In this document: piece after piece, positions 1 through 11,238 of the stretch
How positions within the stretch are numbered: position 1 is the stretch's first letter
Layout of the letters: each line of letters starts with the position of its first letter
Source of the DNA: Romanomermis culicivorax
Taxonomy: Eukaryota; Nematoda; Enoplea; Mermithida; Mermithidae
Reading direction: 5' to 3'
Assembly (NCBI GenBank): GCA_963922205.1
Contig: CAWUHX010000333.1
Span: forward strand, 271,665-335,664
Length of the DNA stretch: 64,000 nt
The notes under the pieces: model-generated
Seen by the model: the letters and a program-made list of their open reading frames with translations, nothing else
Databases searched by the model: none
What the model was told of the DNA's origin: nothing
Made by a program: the position numbers and the translations under genes

Positions 1-11
1 TTCACTATGGC

Positions 12-2120
12 ATGGCCGATCAGCTGCTCATGCAAATGCAGATTTTCGACCATGACAAGGTTGATCCCAAACAGATCAATACCATTGCCCTACATTTTTA
101 TCAACAATACTTAATGATTCCGGGCAACGTGAATAGAGAAATGGGGCTAGGCACCCCAGTTATGGAAACCGATCAGGTACAGCCAAATATGGTCTATCAC
201 ATGATGAAATGTGAAATGTATAACCGTTGGGCCGTACAAATGCAGGGAAATAACACCGGTTATTATACCGCACCCACGGAGTGTAATCCCGTGCGTCCTC
301 AGGGAGTTCAACTGCCAAGTGGTTTTTATCCACTACTCCCTAGAGATGGTAAGCCTATGAAGGATGACGGATACACTGAAGACAGTGATCCCGACGAAAT
401 CCAGGACGTCCAGATACCAGACTGGGTTAACATTTCAAAGGATATCTTGGAAAATCTCAAGTCAGGTGGAACCTATTGGGATTTAGACGGTAAGATTTCT
501 TTGACCTTATATGAAAACGCCAAGCTATACTGGCAACAGGCCGGGAAGCCCGATCAAATTCCTGAAGAGGTGTTTTCGGCAAACAACCACTACCCAGTGG
601 GTATCGAAGGTCATAGACAGGCCTACAAGACCAATTTTTATACGCCAAACTTGGCAAAAATTTCAGGTATGTTAGATGAGCGAAACTTTGCGGAGTTAGT
701 GGTCATCTGTAAATTTATGCCATTGGCCTATCATTTGGCATGGCCTCACTCGAGAGCGGAGTGCGATTATGAAACTAGCGCTCTGCTGAACTATAACTTT
801 TTTAACAGTTATACTAGAGAAGGACAGGAGATGATAAAGCGAATGTCCTGGAAGTCAGGCGACCGCCTGGCTTATTATTTAGAACTAGCAGCAACGCTAC
901 CCCCGTCGGAACCCCGCTTTCCATCTAAAAAAGGGGTATACGCGTGGCAAAATCGGTTCGGATTTGTCCCTTTACGATTTCGAGAGGCCGAGGAAATATT
1001 GCAAATCGGCGACGACAAATCGTTATTGAAGGACGGAGCCTACAAGGTAAACCCTTACTTTTATGTAACTTTTTACTATGTAGGCTTCGAGACTTTGACG
1101 CCGGGACTGCGGTATCCGATGACGGAAAACGCATCGCCGACCGATTACCCAATTACGTACGCACCAAGGAATCCGCTCGAGCTCAGACCGGAGTTTGTTA
1201 CCAAAAGCTTCCGGGAGAGAACAATTGCTTCAGAGATGCCCGGGTATACACTAACTTATACCCCAGCCGGTGAGTTGATATCTAAGGTACCGGTAAATCG
1301 TCCCTCTACTTCCCAAACGGCGCAAGCCGGAGGGACTGGACAGGTTAAAACGCAGCCGCAAGCGCCAGCGCCAGTGGTCAAAGATACACAACCAGCTTTG
1401 GACACTGCTGCTACGCAAGCAGCTGCAGTAATAGTCGTGGTGCCACCGCCAACGCAACCAGTGGTGGCACAGCTGACTCAAGTAGCTCAGATACAGCAAC
1501 CGGCCGAGCCTGAGCCAGAGGTTGTCACCATTATGCAATCTGTACCTCCGGCACCAGCTGTGTTACCAGCTAAAGTAAAACAGCTCTTGCCGAAGATACG
1601 AAATTCAGACTCTGAGTCCAGTTCAGAGCAGGATGTTGAAGAAGAAGAGGAAGGTGAAATTCTGGAATCTGAGGGCCAGACATCAGAAAATAAGAATGCG
1701 ATGGAGGCCAAGACTCAGAAACAGGCTATTGAGGAGGAGAAAATCCAGACTCAAATTGATGAAGCAGTGACTAAGATGTTGGGAATTGATGTCAGACCAG
1801 AAAAAATGCAGGAAGCATCCCAGGAGATACCTGTGAAGGCCAAAGATCCTAAGGATCACGATAGACAAGCGAAGCACGAGGCCCTACAGGCCAAAATTCA
1901 AGAACAAAAAAGGCTGACGCAGCAGGAATTCCTGCGTCAGAGGGCAATTCAAAGAAAGCTGAAGGAGCAGGCATTAGCCGATGACAGCTCAGATTCAGCT
2001 ATTGCAGCAACAGAGCTGATGAAGAGGGGAAGAATTGCCGAGGAAGGAATTCCTGGAATTTATTCCCCAGATAAGGTTCAGCAGATGTTAGCTGAAGGTA
2101 TTACGGAAAAATTTATCTGA
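12..2120 (+). CDS. gag/nucleoprotein-like ORF, first segment (5' end possibly outside window)
   Basis: A 702-codon open frame with no intron. I do not recognise the family. Residues 1 to about 400 are globular and rich in Tyr, Phe and Pro. About 420-520 is a Pro/Gln/Val/Ala-rich linker. About 530-560 is an acidic Ser/Glu cluster. About 575-690 is Lys/Glu/Gln-rich and should form coiled coil. The frame is open upstream of the first ATG to the window edge, so the true start may lie outside. It closes at a TGA (2118-2120), but the same frame reopens at once with a basic Arg-rich stretch, so this is probably one segment of a longer protein that continues to 3770. Base composition is more GC-rich than the AT-rich surroundings, consistent with an invading retroelement or virus-like element. 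The order globular domain, linker, acidic/coiled region and basic RGG tail suggests an RNA-binding structural protein. That role is inference. Confidence 0.6.
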   Translation: MADQLLMQMQIFDHDKVDPKQINTIALHFYQQYLMIPGNVNREMGLGTPVMETDQVQPNMVYHMMKCEMYNRWAVQMQGNNTGYYTAPTECNPVRPQGVQLPSGFYPLLPRDGKPMKDDGYTEDSDPDEIQDVQIPDWVNISKDILENLKSGGTYWDLDGKISLTLYENAKLYWQQAGKPDQIPEEVFSANNHYPVGIEGHRQAYKTNFYTPNLAKISGMLDERNFAELVVICKFMPLAYHLAWPHSRAECDYETSALLNYNFFNSYTREGQEMIKRMSWKSGDRLAYYLELAATLPPSEPRFPSKKGVYAWQNRFGFVPLRFREAEEILQIGDDKSLLKDGAYKVNPYFYVTFYYVGFETLTPGLRYPMTENASPTDYPITYAPRNPLELRPEFVTKSFRERTIASEMPGYTLTYTPAGELISKVPVNRPSTSQTAQAGGTGQVKTQPQAPAPVVKDTQPALDTAATQAAAVIVVVPPPTQPVVAQLTQVAQIQQPAEPEPEVVTIMQSVPPAPAVLPAKVKQLLPKIRNSDSESSSEQDVEEEEEGEILESEGQTSENKNAMEAKTQKQAIEEEKIQTQIDEAVTKMLGIDVRPEKMQEASQEIPVKAKDPKDHDRQAKHEALQAKIQEQKRLTQQEFLRQRAIQRKLKEQALADDSSDSAIAATELMKRGRIAEEGIPGIYSPDKVQQMLAEGITEKFI

Positions 2121-2174
2121 CACTTGGCCAGGGAAAAAGTAAGGCGCAGAAAAAGGATAGGTAAGGCCAGATGA

Positions 2175-3554
2175 CGTAGATTTGCAGCTCAAAGTCAGCA
2201 GCAACAAGGAGCGGCCGCCACCGGATCTGACAACGACGCCTACCATACGGCCGAGGAAACCAGGACCCCACAATATTCGACGAGTCAAAAGTCGAGAAAG
2301 GAGACTACGAAAAGTCAGACGAGGATGGAGACTGCAAAGAGTCAGACGCGAACGGAGACCTCCAAAGGCCAGACGAAATCGGATAGGACAACAGGGTCCA
2401 CTGCAACTGTTTCGTACACTCAGACGCGAATGGTATCGAAAACCGGCGGAGAGGTTAGTACTTCATCTGGCAAGAGTAAATCCGTGCCCTCCAGCTATAC
2501 CGCAAGGAGTAGCAAACCTTCCGGAAGCGTATTGGTGAAGCCCGATCTTGAATCGGAGGAAAAGTTGATCAAGAAGGTCAAACTGAATGTGGTAGTGAAT
2601 AGACCCGAAAGGGAGCCACAGCAGTTTGTCACTCCTGGTCAATTAGCAGAAACTCTGATTGATTATTGGGAGTGGCAACGGGAACAAAGGCGCCTAATTG
2701 GGCCGATCTCATTCGAAAATCCAGAGGTCGCCAATTATTTCGCCTTTGATCGCCAAGAACGGCCGATCATCTATAGAATGGTCAATGACGCTATGGCCGA
2801 AATTCATGAAAATTACCGCCAGCAATTTGAAATGCAAGGTGGATTTATGTTTGACGGAGAGCGCATCCCTGAGGAAATCTGGGAATGGATCATTTTAATT
2901 CTTATCCCCGGATGGCTTCAGGATTACGATGCCTCAGACGTTTTTACGGCCATTAGGTACGTGACCCTAATGATCTTCCTACAGTTGGATTTCGCTCCGA
3001 TCACACCAACGGCAATCGGTAGGTGGTATGCCCAGGCGTGTTCGTTTGCGAACGGACAACTAGTCGTTGAGGCCCAGGGAAACCGCGTAGATGATGTCTA
3101 CATTGCAGCCTTTAATCAATATATTTTTATGGGCTCGCAAAGGTTAAACCAGATGGGTGTTAAGAGGAAGGCACCAGGCGATGACAGGTCGCAAGCTGAT
3201 AAATATCAGCGAACGGCTGCCAAGAGCCCAAGTAAGTTTAAAGTGCCTAGACTCCCTCCGGCTAAGAAACAACCGCCGACGATACAACAATCGTCGGCTA
3301 CGACCTGCCAGAGGTCATATAGTGAGGCTGCTAGCACTTCTTACAAAAGTCCGCTTTCTCGATCAAAATCAATATCATCAAAATCTTTAAATTCAACTTT
3401 CCGGACTCAAAAACCACAACGCAGCAGCTCCACTAGCAGTGGTCAAAGGCAGCAGGGGAGAGACAATATGTTCTCAAACCGGGCCCCCTACAGGGCTAGA
3501 CCGGTATATGACCAAGGTCAAGCCAGAGGAGGCTTCAGAGGGTGCTCTCAGTGA
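2175..3554 (+). CDS. gag/nucleoprotein-like ORF, second segment, same frame
   Basis: This is in the same frame as the 12-2120 ORF (2325 minus 12 is divisible by 3). It is open from the codon after the second TGA (2172-2174); its first ATG is at 2325. The first 100 or so codons are Ser/Thr/Gln/Lys-rich and disordered. The central part (about 2640-3160) is folded, with many Trp, Tyr and Phe residues and short hydrophobic helices, for example a Trp-Glu-Trp followed by Ile-Leu-Ile-Leu. The C-terminal third is Ser/Lys/Arg/Pro-rich and ends in RGG-type repeats, as in nucleocapsid-like RNA-binding tails. It ends at TGA 3552-3554. No conserved enzymatic motif (reverse transcriptase, protease, integrase, helicase) is visible. 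It is either the second part of one protein split by nonsense mutations or a separate product reached by stop readthrough. Confidence 0.5.
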   Translation, partial: RRFAAQSQQQQGAAATGSDNDAYHTAEETRTPQYSTSQKSRKETTKSQTRMETAKSQTRTETSKGQTKSDRTTGSTATVSYTQTRMVSKTGGEVSTSSGKSKSVPSSYTARSSKPSGSVLVKPDLESEEKLIKKVKLNVVVNRPEREPQQFVTPGQLAETLIDYWEWQREQRRLIGPISFENPEVANYFAFDRQERPIIYRMVNDAMAEIHENYRQQFEMQGGFMFDGERIPEEIWEWIILILIPGWLQDYDASDVFTAIRYVTLMIFLQLDFAPITPTAIGRWYAQACSFANGQLVVEAQGNRVDDVYIAAFNQYIFMGSQRLNQMGVKRKAPGDDRSQADKYQRTAAKSPSKFKVPRLPPAKKQPPTIQQSSATTCQRSYSEAASTSYKSPLSRSKSISSKSLNSTFRTQKPQRSSSTSSGQRQQGRDNMFSNRAPYRARPVYDQGQARGGFRGCSQ

Positions 3555-3770
3555 CCTTACAGAGGCCGAGGAACCTGGCAACACCAAGGTCAAGACCCGG
3601 ATGCACAGTTCCACAATCCGAATTTCATGCCACTAGGTAGACGCGGTGGAAGTCAACAAGGCCAAAATCAAGGCCAGGATGGAGGTCAGACCCGAGGCCA
3701 ACCCGGCCAGAGGGGATACTATGGAGGGAGACCTCGAGGAGGTTACCGAGGCGGCAGGCAGCAGCAGTAA
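3555..3770 (+). CDS. RGG-rich C-terminal tail continuing in frame after TGA
   Basis: The frame of the preceding ORF stays open for 71 more codons after the TGA at 3552-3554 and closes at TAA 3768-3770. The peptide is almost pure Gly/Gln/Arg with RGG and RGR boxes (for example GYYGGRPRGGYRGGRQQQ), directly extending the RGG motif in front of the stop. Such a composition match across the stop is not expected by chance. The TGA is therefore a point mutation or a readthrough stop, not the true C-terminus. Confidence 0.6.
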   Translation, partial: PYRGRGTWQHQGQDPDAQFHNPNFMPLGRRGGSQQGQNQGQDGGQTRGQPGQRGYYGGRPRGGYRGGRQQQ

Positions 3771-5560
3771 TTAGCCGCATAAATTTTGGCCCAAAAATCA
3801 TCTTTTCGTATTTATATTTTTATTAATTTCATAAAATACAAAATCCAAAAACACTAATAAAATCACAAAAATCCGAAAAAAAAAATCAAAAAACATAAAA
3901 TCCAAAAATATTATTTAAATTTTGGTGCTGCTGGCCAACTAAAATTTTCTTTTCGACAAACCGGTGCAAAACGCAACCGCAAAAACATTTTAAATTTTTG
4001 GCCACATTTTTTGCTCAAATTTTTAGCGCATTTTAAAATTTTTGTGATACTCGTACATTCCCGCGTCGTCTTTTTGTATCGCCATATAATCTCGTATTTT
4101 ACTTTAATTTAGAAAAAATAGAGACGGGGGAAATCGATTTGCATGCGGTTAGACCCACGGCCAACGAATTGACACAACATGCAGACCGAGCGGCTGAGCC
4201 CGAAACCGGCCACATTCGGCACCGACGTCTAAGTCCTACTCCTTAGGGCAGGAGGTTATTCCATCAACGCCGAGGTCAAAATGGGCGTCACTTGCCAGCC
4301 ATTGCGGCGAAGCCCTTGGTATTTGTTGTGTCCAACGACCAGCACAGGAGTCCGATTAGGACAGACTGTGAAACAGGAGTCCGAGTGAGACAAACTGTTT
4401 ATCAGGAGTCAGCGGAAATTGTAGATTTTTTCTTTTTTTTTGATTAATTCTTTTTAATGCCCGGGTAACCCGGCCAAAAGTTTTTTTCTACCTCCCGTAG
4501 GTCGGTTTTGACGTGCGAGGGATGTTGGGCACCCTGTTGATGCCAATTCCTGTGGGGAAATCGACATGCAAATCGACAAAGATGGACGACCAGCGGCGCA
4601 GACATTTGCATAGAATGGAGCGCCAAAGAAAGACCAAAAAGATTAAGTGAAATCACTGTTCACTATTATCGTCGATTTTTATATTTTTTGTTATTGCTGG
4701 CGTCCATTAAAACTTCCCAGCACTTCGTCTTGTTTTTACATAATATTCATTGTGGTGTGTCCACATTCTTTTACATATTTCGTCAGACTTATTGTTTAAT
4801 ACATTTGTTTGGTTGTTTAGATTATTCGCATCGACGAAGGCGGAGGGCCAGAGGCCCAGGCGCTGGCTTACACCAGGTAAGCTTTGGGAAACCCCTTTCG
4901 GGTTATACCCAAGTAAGTTTATCCCTGAGGGGATTCCTTGTCTCAGCTAGGAGACTGCGGAGGTCCTTGGTAAGGCCCCCGTATTTAGAACAAAGTTTAT
5001 CTTTGTTGTTGTAGGTCTGGGGATAACCGGACTGTTGCACTATCACCGAGGCTTAGCCAAGGAATCAGTTGTAACAGGTCAGTTCAGACCCTATCTTTTC
5101 TTACGCCTCTTAAGGAAAGACCTGCACAACAGGCGAAGATATACCAGATGGCGGTATTGAAGCACTTATATATGCAGAATTTGACTCTCTCGTAATGATT
5201 GATAAAAATCGTGAAACCTTTACGGATTATAGTATTTAAATAGGTTATATTTATATGCACATTTCATCTCATTTTTTTATAATCATAATAAAAATCACTT
5301 ATAATTGTTGTTGTTTATACAGCTATTGTTTAGCTATTGTTTAGAAATATTCTTTTAATTTATTCCTAATTATAAATGAACTTCCTTTTATTACTCCTTC
5401 TTTCCTTTATTTTCTCCTTTAATTCTACAGTACTATGTAATTATCTTGTACATTCCTTTTACCTTAAGACCTGTTTGTGCATATTCTCTACATATCGTTT
5501 ACTCGTACATCTCTAAATATCTGACTACAGTAAACCCTTTTTTATATTCCCGAAGTTGAC
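3771..5560. other. Non-coding 3' flank of the gag-like ORF
   Basis: No convincing gene. From 3780 to 4130 the sequence is A/T-rich. Near 4345-4410 there are about two and a half copies of an imperfect ~30-bp direct repeat beginning CAGGAGTCCGA. From about 4840 to 5160 it is GC-richer, with short inverted repeats such as GGGAAACCCCTTTCGGGTT. Open frames here on both strands (4444-4656 minus, 4688-5014 plus) show no domain or coding composition. It could be the 3' UTR or terminal region of the element carrying the gag-like ORF. No second copy is present in the window to define ends. Confidence 0.35.
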
Positions 5561-5827
5561 ACACACACACACTCATAGTAGAACTCTAAAGAAATTACCT
5601 TTACTATTAAACGCAATAAATAAAAAATTTTATTAATTTTAATTCAATTTAATTTATTTGAAACAAAATATACAAAATTTAAAACAAAATAAAATATACA
5701 TATATACAAAATTTAAAACAAAATAAAATATACATATTTATACAAATTTTACCTAAAAATAAAAACATTAAGTTTCAAAAAATTTTGCAAAAATTTTTAC
5801 TTACATAGATACTATATACATACGCAG

Positions 5828-5853
5828 CCATAACCGCCGCCGCCGCCGCCTCC
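5828..5853. repeat. CCG/CGG trinucleotide microsatellite
   Basis: A short uninterrupted run of CCG units within AT-rich DNA. On the minus strand the run and its flank (about 5895-5820) are open and would encode polyalanine, but no matching exon could be connected to it. Confidence 0.6.
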
Positions 5854-6275
5854 ACCGTCGCAGACCTCACTAGAGGTTTTACGCGTATCCACTAAAATTT
5901 TTACAAAATTTAATAACTATTTTAGTTAAACAAAAATTTTTACTCTAATATATCATTTTAATTGTTAAGTAATAGGTACAAGATCTATCAATAGTCTTTA
6001 TTTTATCATAAATTTTTATCGTATAAAATTGTGTAAATAATTGAAAACTTCTAGAATATTCTAGAAATGCCCTTTGTTAAGTTTTAGACAACTCAGCTAT
6101 ATACCATACATTAATATACATGAATTAAAAATCTGTAACATACTGCAGCTAGCACATTTTAAACTACGCATATTTATTTTGAAATATTGTAGTAAAAGCT
6201 TATAATAATTTTACTCTCATTAAATATAAAATTTATATATCTACGACGTGTTTTAACTATAACATCAGAACTTAC

Positions 6276-6573
6276 TAGAAACGCGACAGCGCTAGTTTTA
6301 TCCTCTCCTCGACATAGCGACCGTCGGCGCTTCCCCATTCAGCCCTCGCACATGGGGGGAGGATATTCCACAGGTGCGAGGCTAGGTGGCCGTCGACCAG
6401 CGAAGGGTTTTCAAACATCCGGCGTAGACGTTTCATAAAACCCCAAAAGGGTTTCTGTCTAGCCCGATATTCAACCCCTCGCTGGCTTTTCCACCAGCTC
6501 TTGAAGTCCGTCAACGCCTCCTCCCAAAAGACGGACGCCCACGCGTCAATGTCGGCCGTCGTTAAAAACGGCT
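6276..6573 (-). CDS. Orphan exon candidate, about 99 codons
   Basis: A GC-rich open stretch in AT-rich DNA on the minus strand. It is bounded by a possible acceptor (TTATTAATCTAG just above 6573) and a good donor (GTAAGTT from 6275). The translation is rich in Trp, Arg, Phe and Glu, for example DAWASVFWEEALTDFKSWW near the start, and looks like real protein. There is no start codon inside a plausible 5' end, and I could not join a downstream exon in phase. It may be an exon of an unrecognised gene or a fragment of a mobile-element protein. Confidence 0.35.
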
Positions 6574-6857
6574 CTAGATTAATAATAATAATTATAAAAT
6601 AGTATACATATTAATTTCTAAATCAAAATATTTGTAAAATCATTGTACTGTAAGCCTCGTAGGCGGCTCTCAATGTCGAAATAAACGTAACGAAAAGGGC
6701 TTCCATTGGTAGTCTCAGGTGTCGCGCGAAAGTACAAAAATAAGAATGGTTCTTCTTCTTCTATTTTTTCTATTTATACCTCTTTACCCTCATTAAACCT
6801 TTTCCGGTTTTTTCTGCTTTTTGGTTGAATCTTTTCGGTTTTTCTTTGAAGGTTCTT

Positions 6858-7005
6858 GGCTCTAGGTTATTCTAGAAAACTATCAAAATAACAATAATCA
6901 CCACCTTAATTGTTTCGGTATTGCGTCTCTTTAAAGGCTTTAGGCTCTAGGTTATTCTAGAAAACTATCAAAATAACAATAATCACCACCTTAATTATTT
7001 TGGTA
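6858..7005. repeat. Two-copy direct repeat, 85-bp period
   Basis: A segment of about 63 bp starting GGCTCTAGGTTATTCTAGAA occurs at 6858-6920 and again at 6943-7005 with only a few differences. Confidence 0.85.
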
Positions 7006-7327
7006 AAGTGTCTCTTGCTACCGTATTTTATAGAACCTTTGACCTTTTCTAGCATTTCTAATTGGTTTTACGATCTAAATGGTTTCAGCTGTCTAACCTT
7101 TCTATGTTTGCTCTGGAAAACACTCTGTATACAAAACCGCATCTACCTACATAAATCATCCAATATAATGTATTAATTTTCTATACGTAGAATAACGTTC
7201 ATGTATTGATGATTTAGTTCTTTTCTTTTTTCTTTTTCTTTTCTTTTCTCTTCTTTTCTTCTTCAAATATTTTTGTGGTATCAATTACTTTTTTACATTT
7301 AGAATATTTTTCATCTCAAGTGTTCAC

Positions 7328-8245
7328 TTTTCTACACGCGTTTTATGCCCATTTTTCTATAAAAGAATTTGGTCATTTACGACCTTATAAGTATAAACCC
7401 GTAGGAATAATGTTTCAAGTTTTATAGGCTCTTAGAGTTTTTATATGGGGAATTGAGCATTCTGATCTAAAAGACCGTTCTAATTTGGATGATCGTTCAG
7501 TATGCAGGGCTTCTGATTAGCTATTCTGTGAACCTGCAGACGGCGCACCTCTTATTTTGGAGCCCGAGGGCGCTTTTTTTGAACGACCTCCTCCGTGGGT
7601 GGAGGGGGTCAATTTTATAAATGTTTTCTTTCTATTTTGTTTTCCATTTTTTGTTCACGTTATTATTTTTGTATTTAGATTACAGTATTTTGACGATAAA
7701 CAAAAATAAAATAGTGTTTCAAAAGTTTTATAATAAAGTAGAATGCTGCATCGAATTAAAAATTTTTCTTTTTGATATGTAAAGATTTTTTCAACTCTCC
7801 AATTTTTCTACACGCTTTTTACGACCAGCTCATTATGGTCATTTTCTATAAAAGACCTTATTTGTCTACATGCTTTTTATGGCCAGGTCGCTCTGGTCAT
7901 TTTTATAAAAGACCTTCTTGGTCATTTTTGGCAGAACATCAAACTTTATACGCATGCCCTGTAAGGATAATGTTTCATCGCGTATGGACTCTCTCCAGAA
8001 TTTACTCAGTAAACAGACCATTACTGACCAGATTGACCGTTCTGACATTTGTTGACTTCAACGATCGTTCAGAAAATGGGACCTCCGAAATATATTTACA
8101 CCTGCAGGTGGCACCCTTTTGACAAAGGGGGTCCGGGGTGCAAATTTTTGAGGGCTTCCTCTTCCCAGAGGGGAAGCCGTTTTTACACACGATCTCTTTT
8201 TATTTCTTTTCCATTTTTTGTTCATTTTAGTTTTCCTTTTTGCAT
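7328..8245. repeat. Diverged tandem duplication of a ~400-bp unit
   Basis: The segments 7328-7680 and 7803-8245 share ordered blocks: TTCTACACGC, CTATAAAAGA, GGATAATGTTTCA, GACCGTTCT, GATCGTTCAG, CCTGCAG, and a terminal TTCCATTTTTTGTTCA. Open frames within them are on both strands and are not conserved between copies, so this is non-coding repeat DNA. Confidence 0.55.
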
Positions 8246-8370
8246 TCATCATTGATTTTCCTTTTCCACCCACAGTAACACACCTATTACCCTAATCCAA
8301 CTATTACCATAATCGAAAAATTACCGTAATTCTACTATTACGGTAACTCAAGAACATGCATTCTTAACCG

Positions 8371-8511
8371 TATGGCCTATAAATCGACCGTATATGTTTA
8401 CTGCACGACCTATAAATCGACGAAGAAATTGACCGTATATGTTTACTGTACGACCTGTAAATCTGACAAAAGCCAATCGTATATGTTTACTGTGCGACCT
8501 ATAAATCGGCC
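8371..8511. repeat. Minisatellite, about 45-bp unit, three copies
   Basis: Units beginning CGTATATGTTTACTG start at 8389, 8434 and 8478, each followed by CGACCTATAAATC or a close variant. An inverted fragment of the unit (ATTATAGGTCGCACA) follows at about 8523. Confidence 0.8.
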
Positions 8512-8804
8512 AAAAATGACAAATTATAGGTCGCACACAAAAGATAGGGTATCCTTAAGCGTACGACCTATACGGTCCAGCCTTACTACTGTTGTACTTC
8601 CGAAGCTCTCAATTTTGAAATGATCTATGCAACGAAATCACGAGTCAGACTTCTGTTCAGAATTATGGTCATTTCAAAATGAATGGAGTATAGTTACAAA
8701 CAAACATGCACAAGGGGGAGATTTGGGGGTCTTGACCCCCATCACGTTGGCCCAACCGAGAAAGCCTCCGTCATTGAAAGCATATACAATTCTTTCTATG
8801 ATGG

Positions 8805-9064
8805 CGTTTAAGGCGTTTATGGCATTTAAGTCATTTATGGCGTTTATGGTGTTTAAGGCGTTTATGGCGTTTAAGGCGTTTATGGTGTTTATGGCATTTA
8901 AGGCGTTTATGGCGTTTAAGGCGTTTATGGCATTTAAGGCGTTTATGGCGTTTAAGGTGTTTATGGTGTTTAAGGCGTTTATGGCGTTTAGGGCTTTTAT
9001 GGCTTTTAAGACAAATATGGCGTTTCAGGCCTTGGCGTTTAAGGCTTTTATGGTTTCTACTTGA
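8805..9064. repeat. 18-bp minisatellite, open on both strands
   Basis: Tandem array of TTTATGGCGTTTAAGGCG and variants. The unit is a multiple of three without stops, so the + strand encodes repeated FMAFKA and the - strand repeated basic His/Lys/Arg peptides. The ORFs are a by-product of the repeat; there is no sign of a separate gene. Confidence 0.85.
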
Positions 9065-9279
9065 CATTTAAGGTCTTTATGGAATCAATGCCTCAGAAAT
9101 TAAAATGTTAAAGGTTTACAGTCATATTTCAAGTTTTTAATTATTTTCATTACTTGTCATAATATTCGAATCACTGTGTGCTTTAAAGGAAATGTGGGTA
9201 TACATAAAAGTTCACAAATTTTATTCGAAAACAAAACCACTTTCTGAATGCAAAAACATGTTCTAAATACAAAAAATCA

Positions 9280-10278
9280 CTAATGATTATTGCACATTGA
9301 CAAAAATGATGCAAAAATAGAACCATTTTCATTTTTGTAATTTTGTCTAAACAAAATTTCATCAAGATGGGCAGCTAAGCGATCAATATTTTTAACTCCA
9401 TGCATTGCAGCTATTTGTTGCTTAACAAGTCCCCACAATCCTTCGATTGTGTTTGTATGTACACCTTCTTGAGTAACAAATTCCCTGTTATGCAATACAA
9501 CATCATGGCAATAACCGAGCTCATGTAGGTTAGAATAGGTTGTCAAGCCATCATGGGAAATTTTTCTACTAGTTGGCACGTGTTTTTGTATAAGTGGAAG
9601 TAATTCGGCACGTGAATTTGTTGGAACGACATAAAAAACACATTTTTGGCCCGCGTTTTGTACCATACCAAAGTCCATTGTGGTTTGTTTACTTGTACCT
9701 CTGTCATTTTTGGTCTTTTTGCCAAAGAAAGACTCGTCCAGCTCTATTTCATGATTGTGGCCTGCTACAAAAACGTCGTCATTGAACAGCAATGGATTTT
9801 GTAAAAGAATTTTTGAACAAAAATCATGAAACTTCTCGTACCATTCAAGGATTGTGTCATAAGTTGCACGAGAGCCAATAATCCGGCTGGCCAAATATGG
9901 TGGCACATGAGTGCAGAAAAGAAACAACAGCAACAAACCAGTTCCATGAGGTAATTTGCTATTTTGAAAAATTGAATCAGCTCGAATTGATTTTTGTGCT
10001 TTGCATTTCCCGCAATTCCAGACCTAGCCATCAGTAAGTTGACGTTTTTTTACGAAGGCCATATTGCAACCACACTGATCAGCATGACATATTTTTTGAT
10101 TTTTGATTAATCCTGTGTCTTTTAGAAAAGAAATTAGCTTATCATTATCAATTGTTAACAAAATGATGTCCACAATATTAATATCCATAATAACTTTTTC
10201 CTTCTCTATCTGAAAGATGGTATTTTTTAAAATTTGAATCATGAAATTTTTAAAATATTTTAAGTAAGAGGGACTCAT
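9280..10278 (-). pseudogene. Merlin/ISXO2-type DDE transposase with one in-frame stop
   Basis: This is a transposase of the eukaryotic Merlin superfamily (relatives of IS1016/IS1595), which cuts and pastes its own element. The frame gives 332 residues broken by a single TAG at 10024-10026 (codon 85). In front of the stop is half of an N-terminal zinc ribbon (CHADQCGCNM); after it comes the other half (VWNCGKCKAQ) and the usual Arg/Ser-Phe-Lys-Leu region. The catalytic core follows: Asp 181 in IELDESFFG, Asp 243 in ISHDGLTTY, Glu 279 in GVHTNTIEGLWG. Both halves are in the same frame and nothing else is missing, so the copy was inactivated recently or the stop is a single base change. I did not find clear terminal inverted repeats. 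Length and motif order match the family well. Confidence 0.85.
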
Positions 10279-10493
10279 GAAAGAAAAAGAAAACTTATTT
10301 GAAAGTTTTATTTAAAAAACATGCAGTAGCGATATGTTATGTTTGAAAAAGTGTTATGCAAACTGGCAGACAAATGTGAGAAAAACAGTTTTATAATTGT
10401 GAAGTACGAGTGCCTATTGCAAATCGTAAAAAGTAAAAAAAAAACGTCAAAAAATTAATTTTTTCAAAGGTGCAAACTAAAAAAAATTAATAT

Positions 10494-10619
10494 TCATTCT
10501 TCTATGCCTTCAAGCAGACCATCAATCTGACCATTTGCTGCTTTTTTAAGCTCTGCATAATATTTTGGCCAATTTTGAACAGCATCTTTAACTGAGGCTG
10601 GGGGATCTGTGGTCTGTGG
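10494..10619 (-). CDS. Small C-terminal exon candidate
   Basis: A 41-codon open stretch on the minus strand ending in TGA, preceded by two possible CAG acceptors (CCACAG, ACCACAG). The peptide (core PPASVKDAVQNWPKYYAELK) has protein-like composition and helix-forming periodicity. I do not recognise it, and it does not match the missing C-terminal half of the cyclase-family gene upstream. It could be the last exon of an unseen gene or a chance frame. Confidence 0.25.
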   Translation of the reverse strand, partial: PQTTDPPASVKDAVQNWPKYYAELKKAANGQIDGLLEGIEE

Positions 10620-10759
10620 CTAGCCATTGCCGTAGGTGCGCTGGGTAAGCAGCAATGTTTTTCTGTGTCTACTCTTGTGGCAGTAATTGCTTGTATATAT
10701 ACATAAAGCATATATTGAATAAACGCCAGTAAACGCCTTTTTATACGCCAACTTGGCTA

Positions 10760-11117
10760 CGTACCCTCAGCAGATTTTTGCTGACCCCCGGCAGATTCTG
10801 TTCCCCAGCATTGATCAAGAAGATGAAGAAGGAAAATTAGAGAGAAAAGAAGAGAAAGACGTCATAAGAATGAAAATGATGTTGTAGTTTAACAGTTTTT
10901 CTGAATAAATCATACATGATTCCAAACGAATAACATTAAAAACTTTAAAAAAACAGACCAAGCGAATATTTTCACATATTTGACTAATTTAGATGTAAGA
11001 ATTTGCTGGTTGGATGCTAGGAGACCTTTCTTTTGATAATCAAGAAAGAAACAAAACTCTATCCCATTCCCTGTTCTGGCTGACCCCCAGCAGAATTTCC
11101 ATGCTGTGCATGCATCG
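10760..11117 (-). mobile_element. MITE family 2, truncated copy
   Basis: Reverse-orientation copy of the repeat also found at about 22336-22736 and 51553-51932. Shared blocks include the end ATGCACAGCAT, the doubled word CTGCTGGGGGTCAG near both termini, and an internal CTTCGTCA..CTTCTC stretch. It lies directly downstream of the last recognisable exon of the cyclase-family gene. Confidence 0.65.
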
Positions 11118-11238
11118 TTACAAATGAGTTTGAATTGGAACTATTATCATGTTGACCCCGATTACAAGTGAATTTTTCAAAATTCTAGCCCATACATGCT
11201 AAACAAAGCGGAGCTCTTCCATACTTCACAATGTTCAC

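Noticed and set aside
12..3770. Alternative genetic code with TGA as a sense codon
   Set aside because: Host genes use TGA as a terminator and TGG for Trp, so only this element would be affected.
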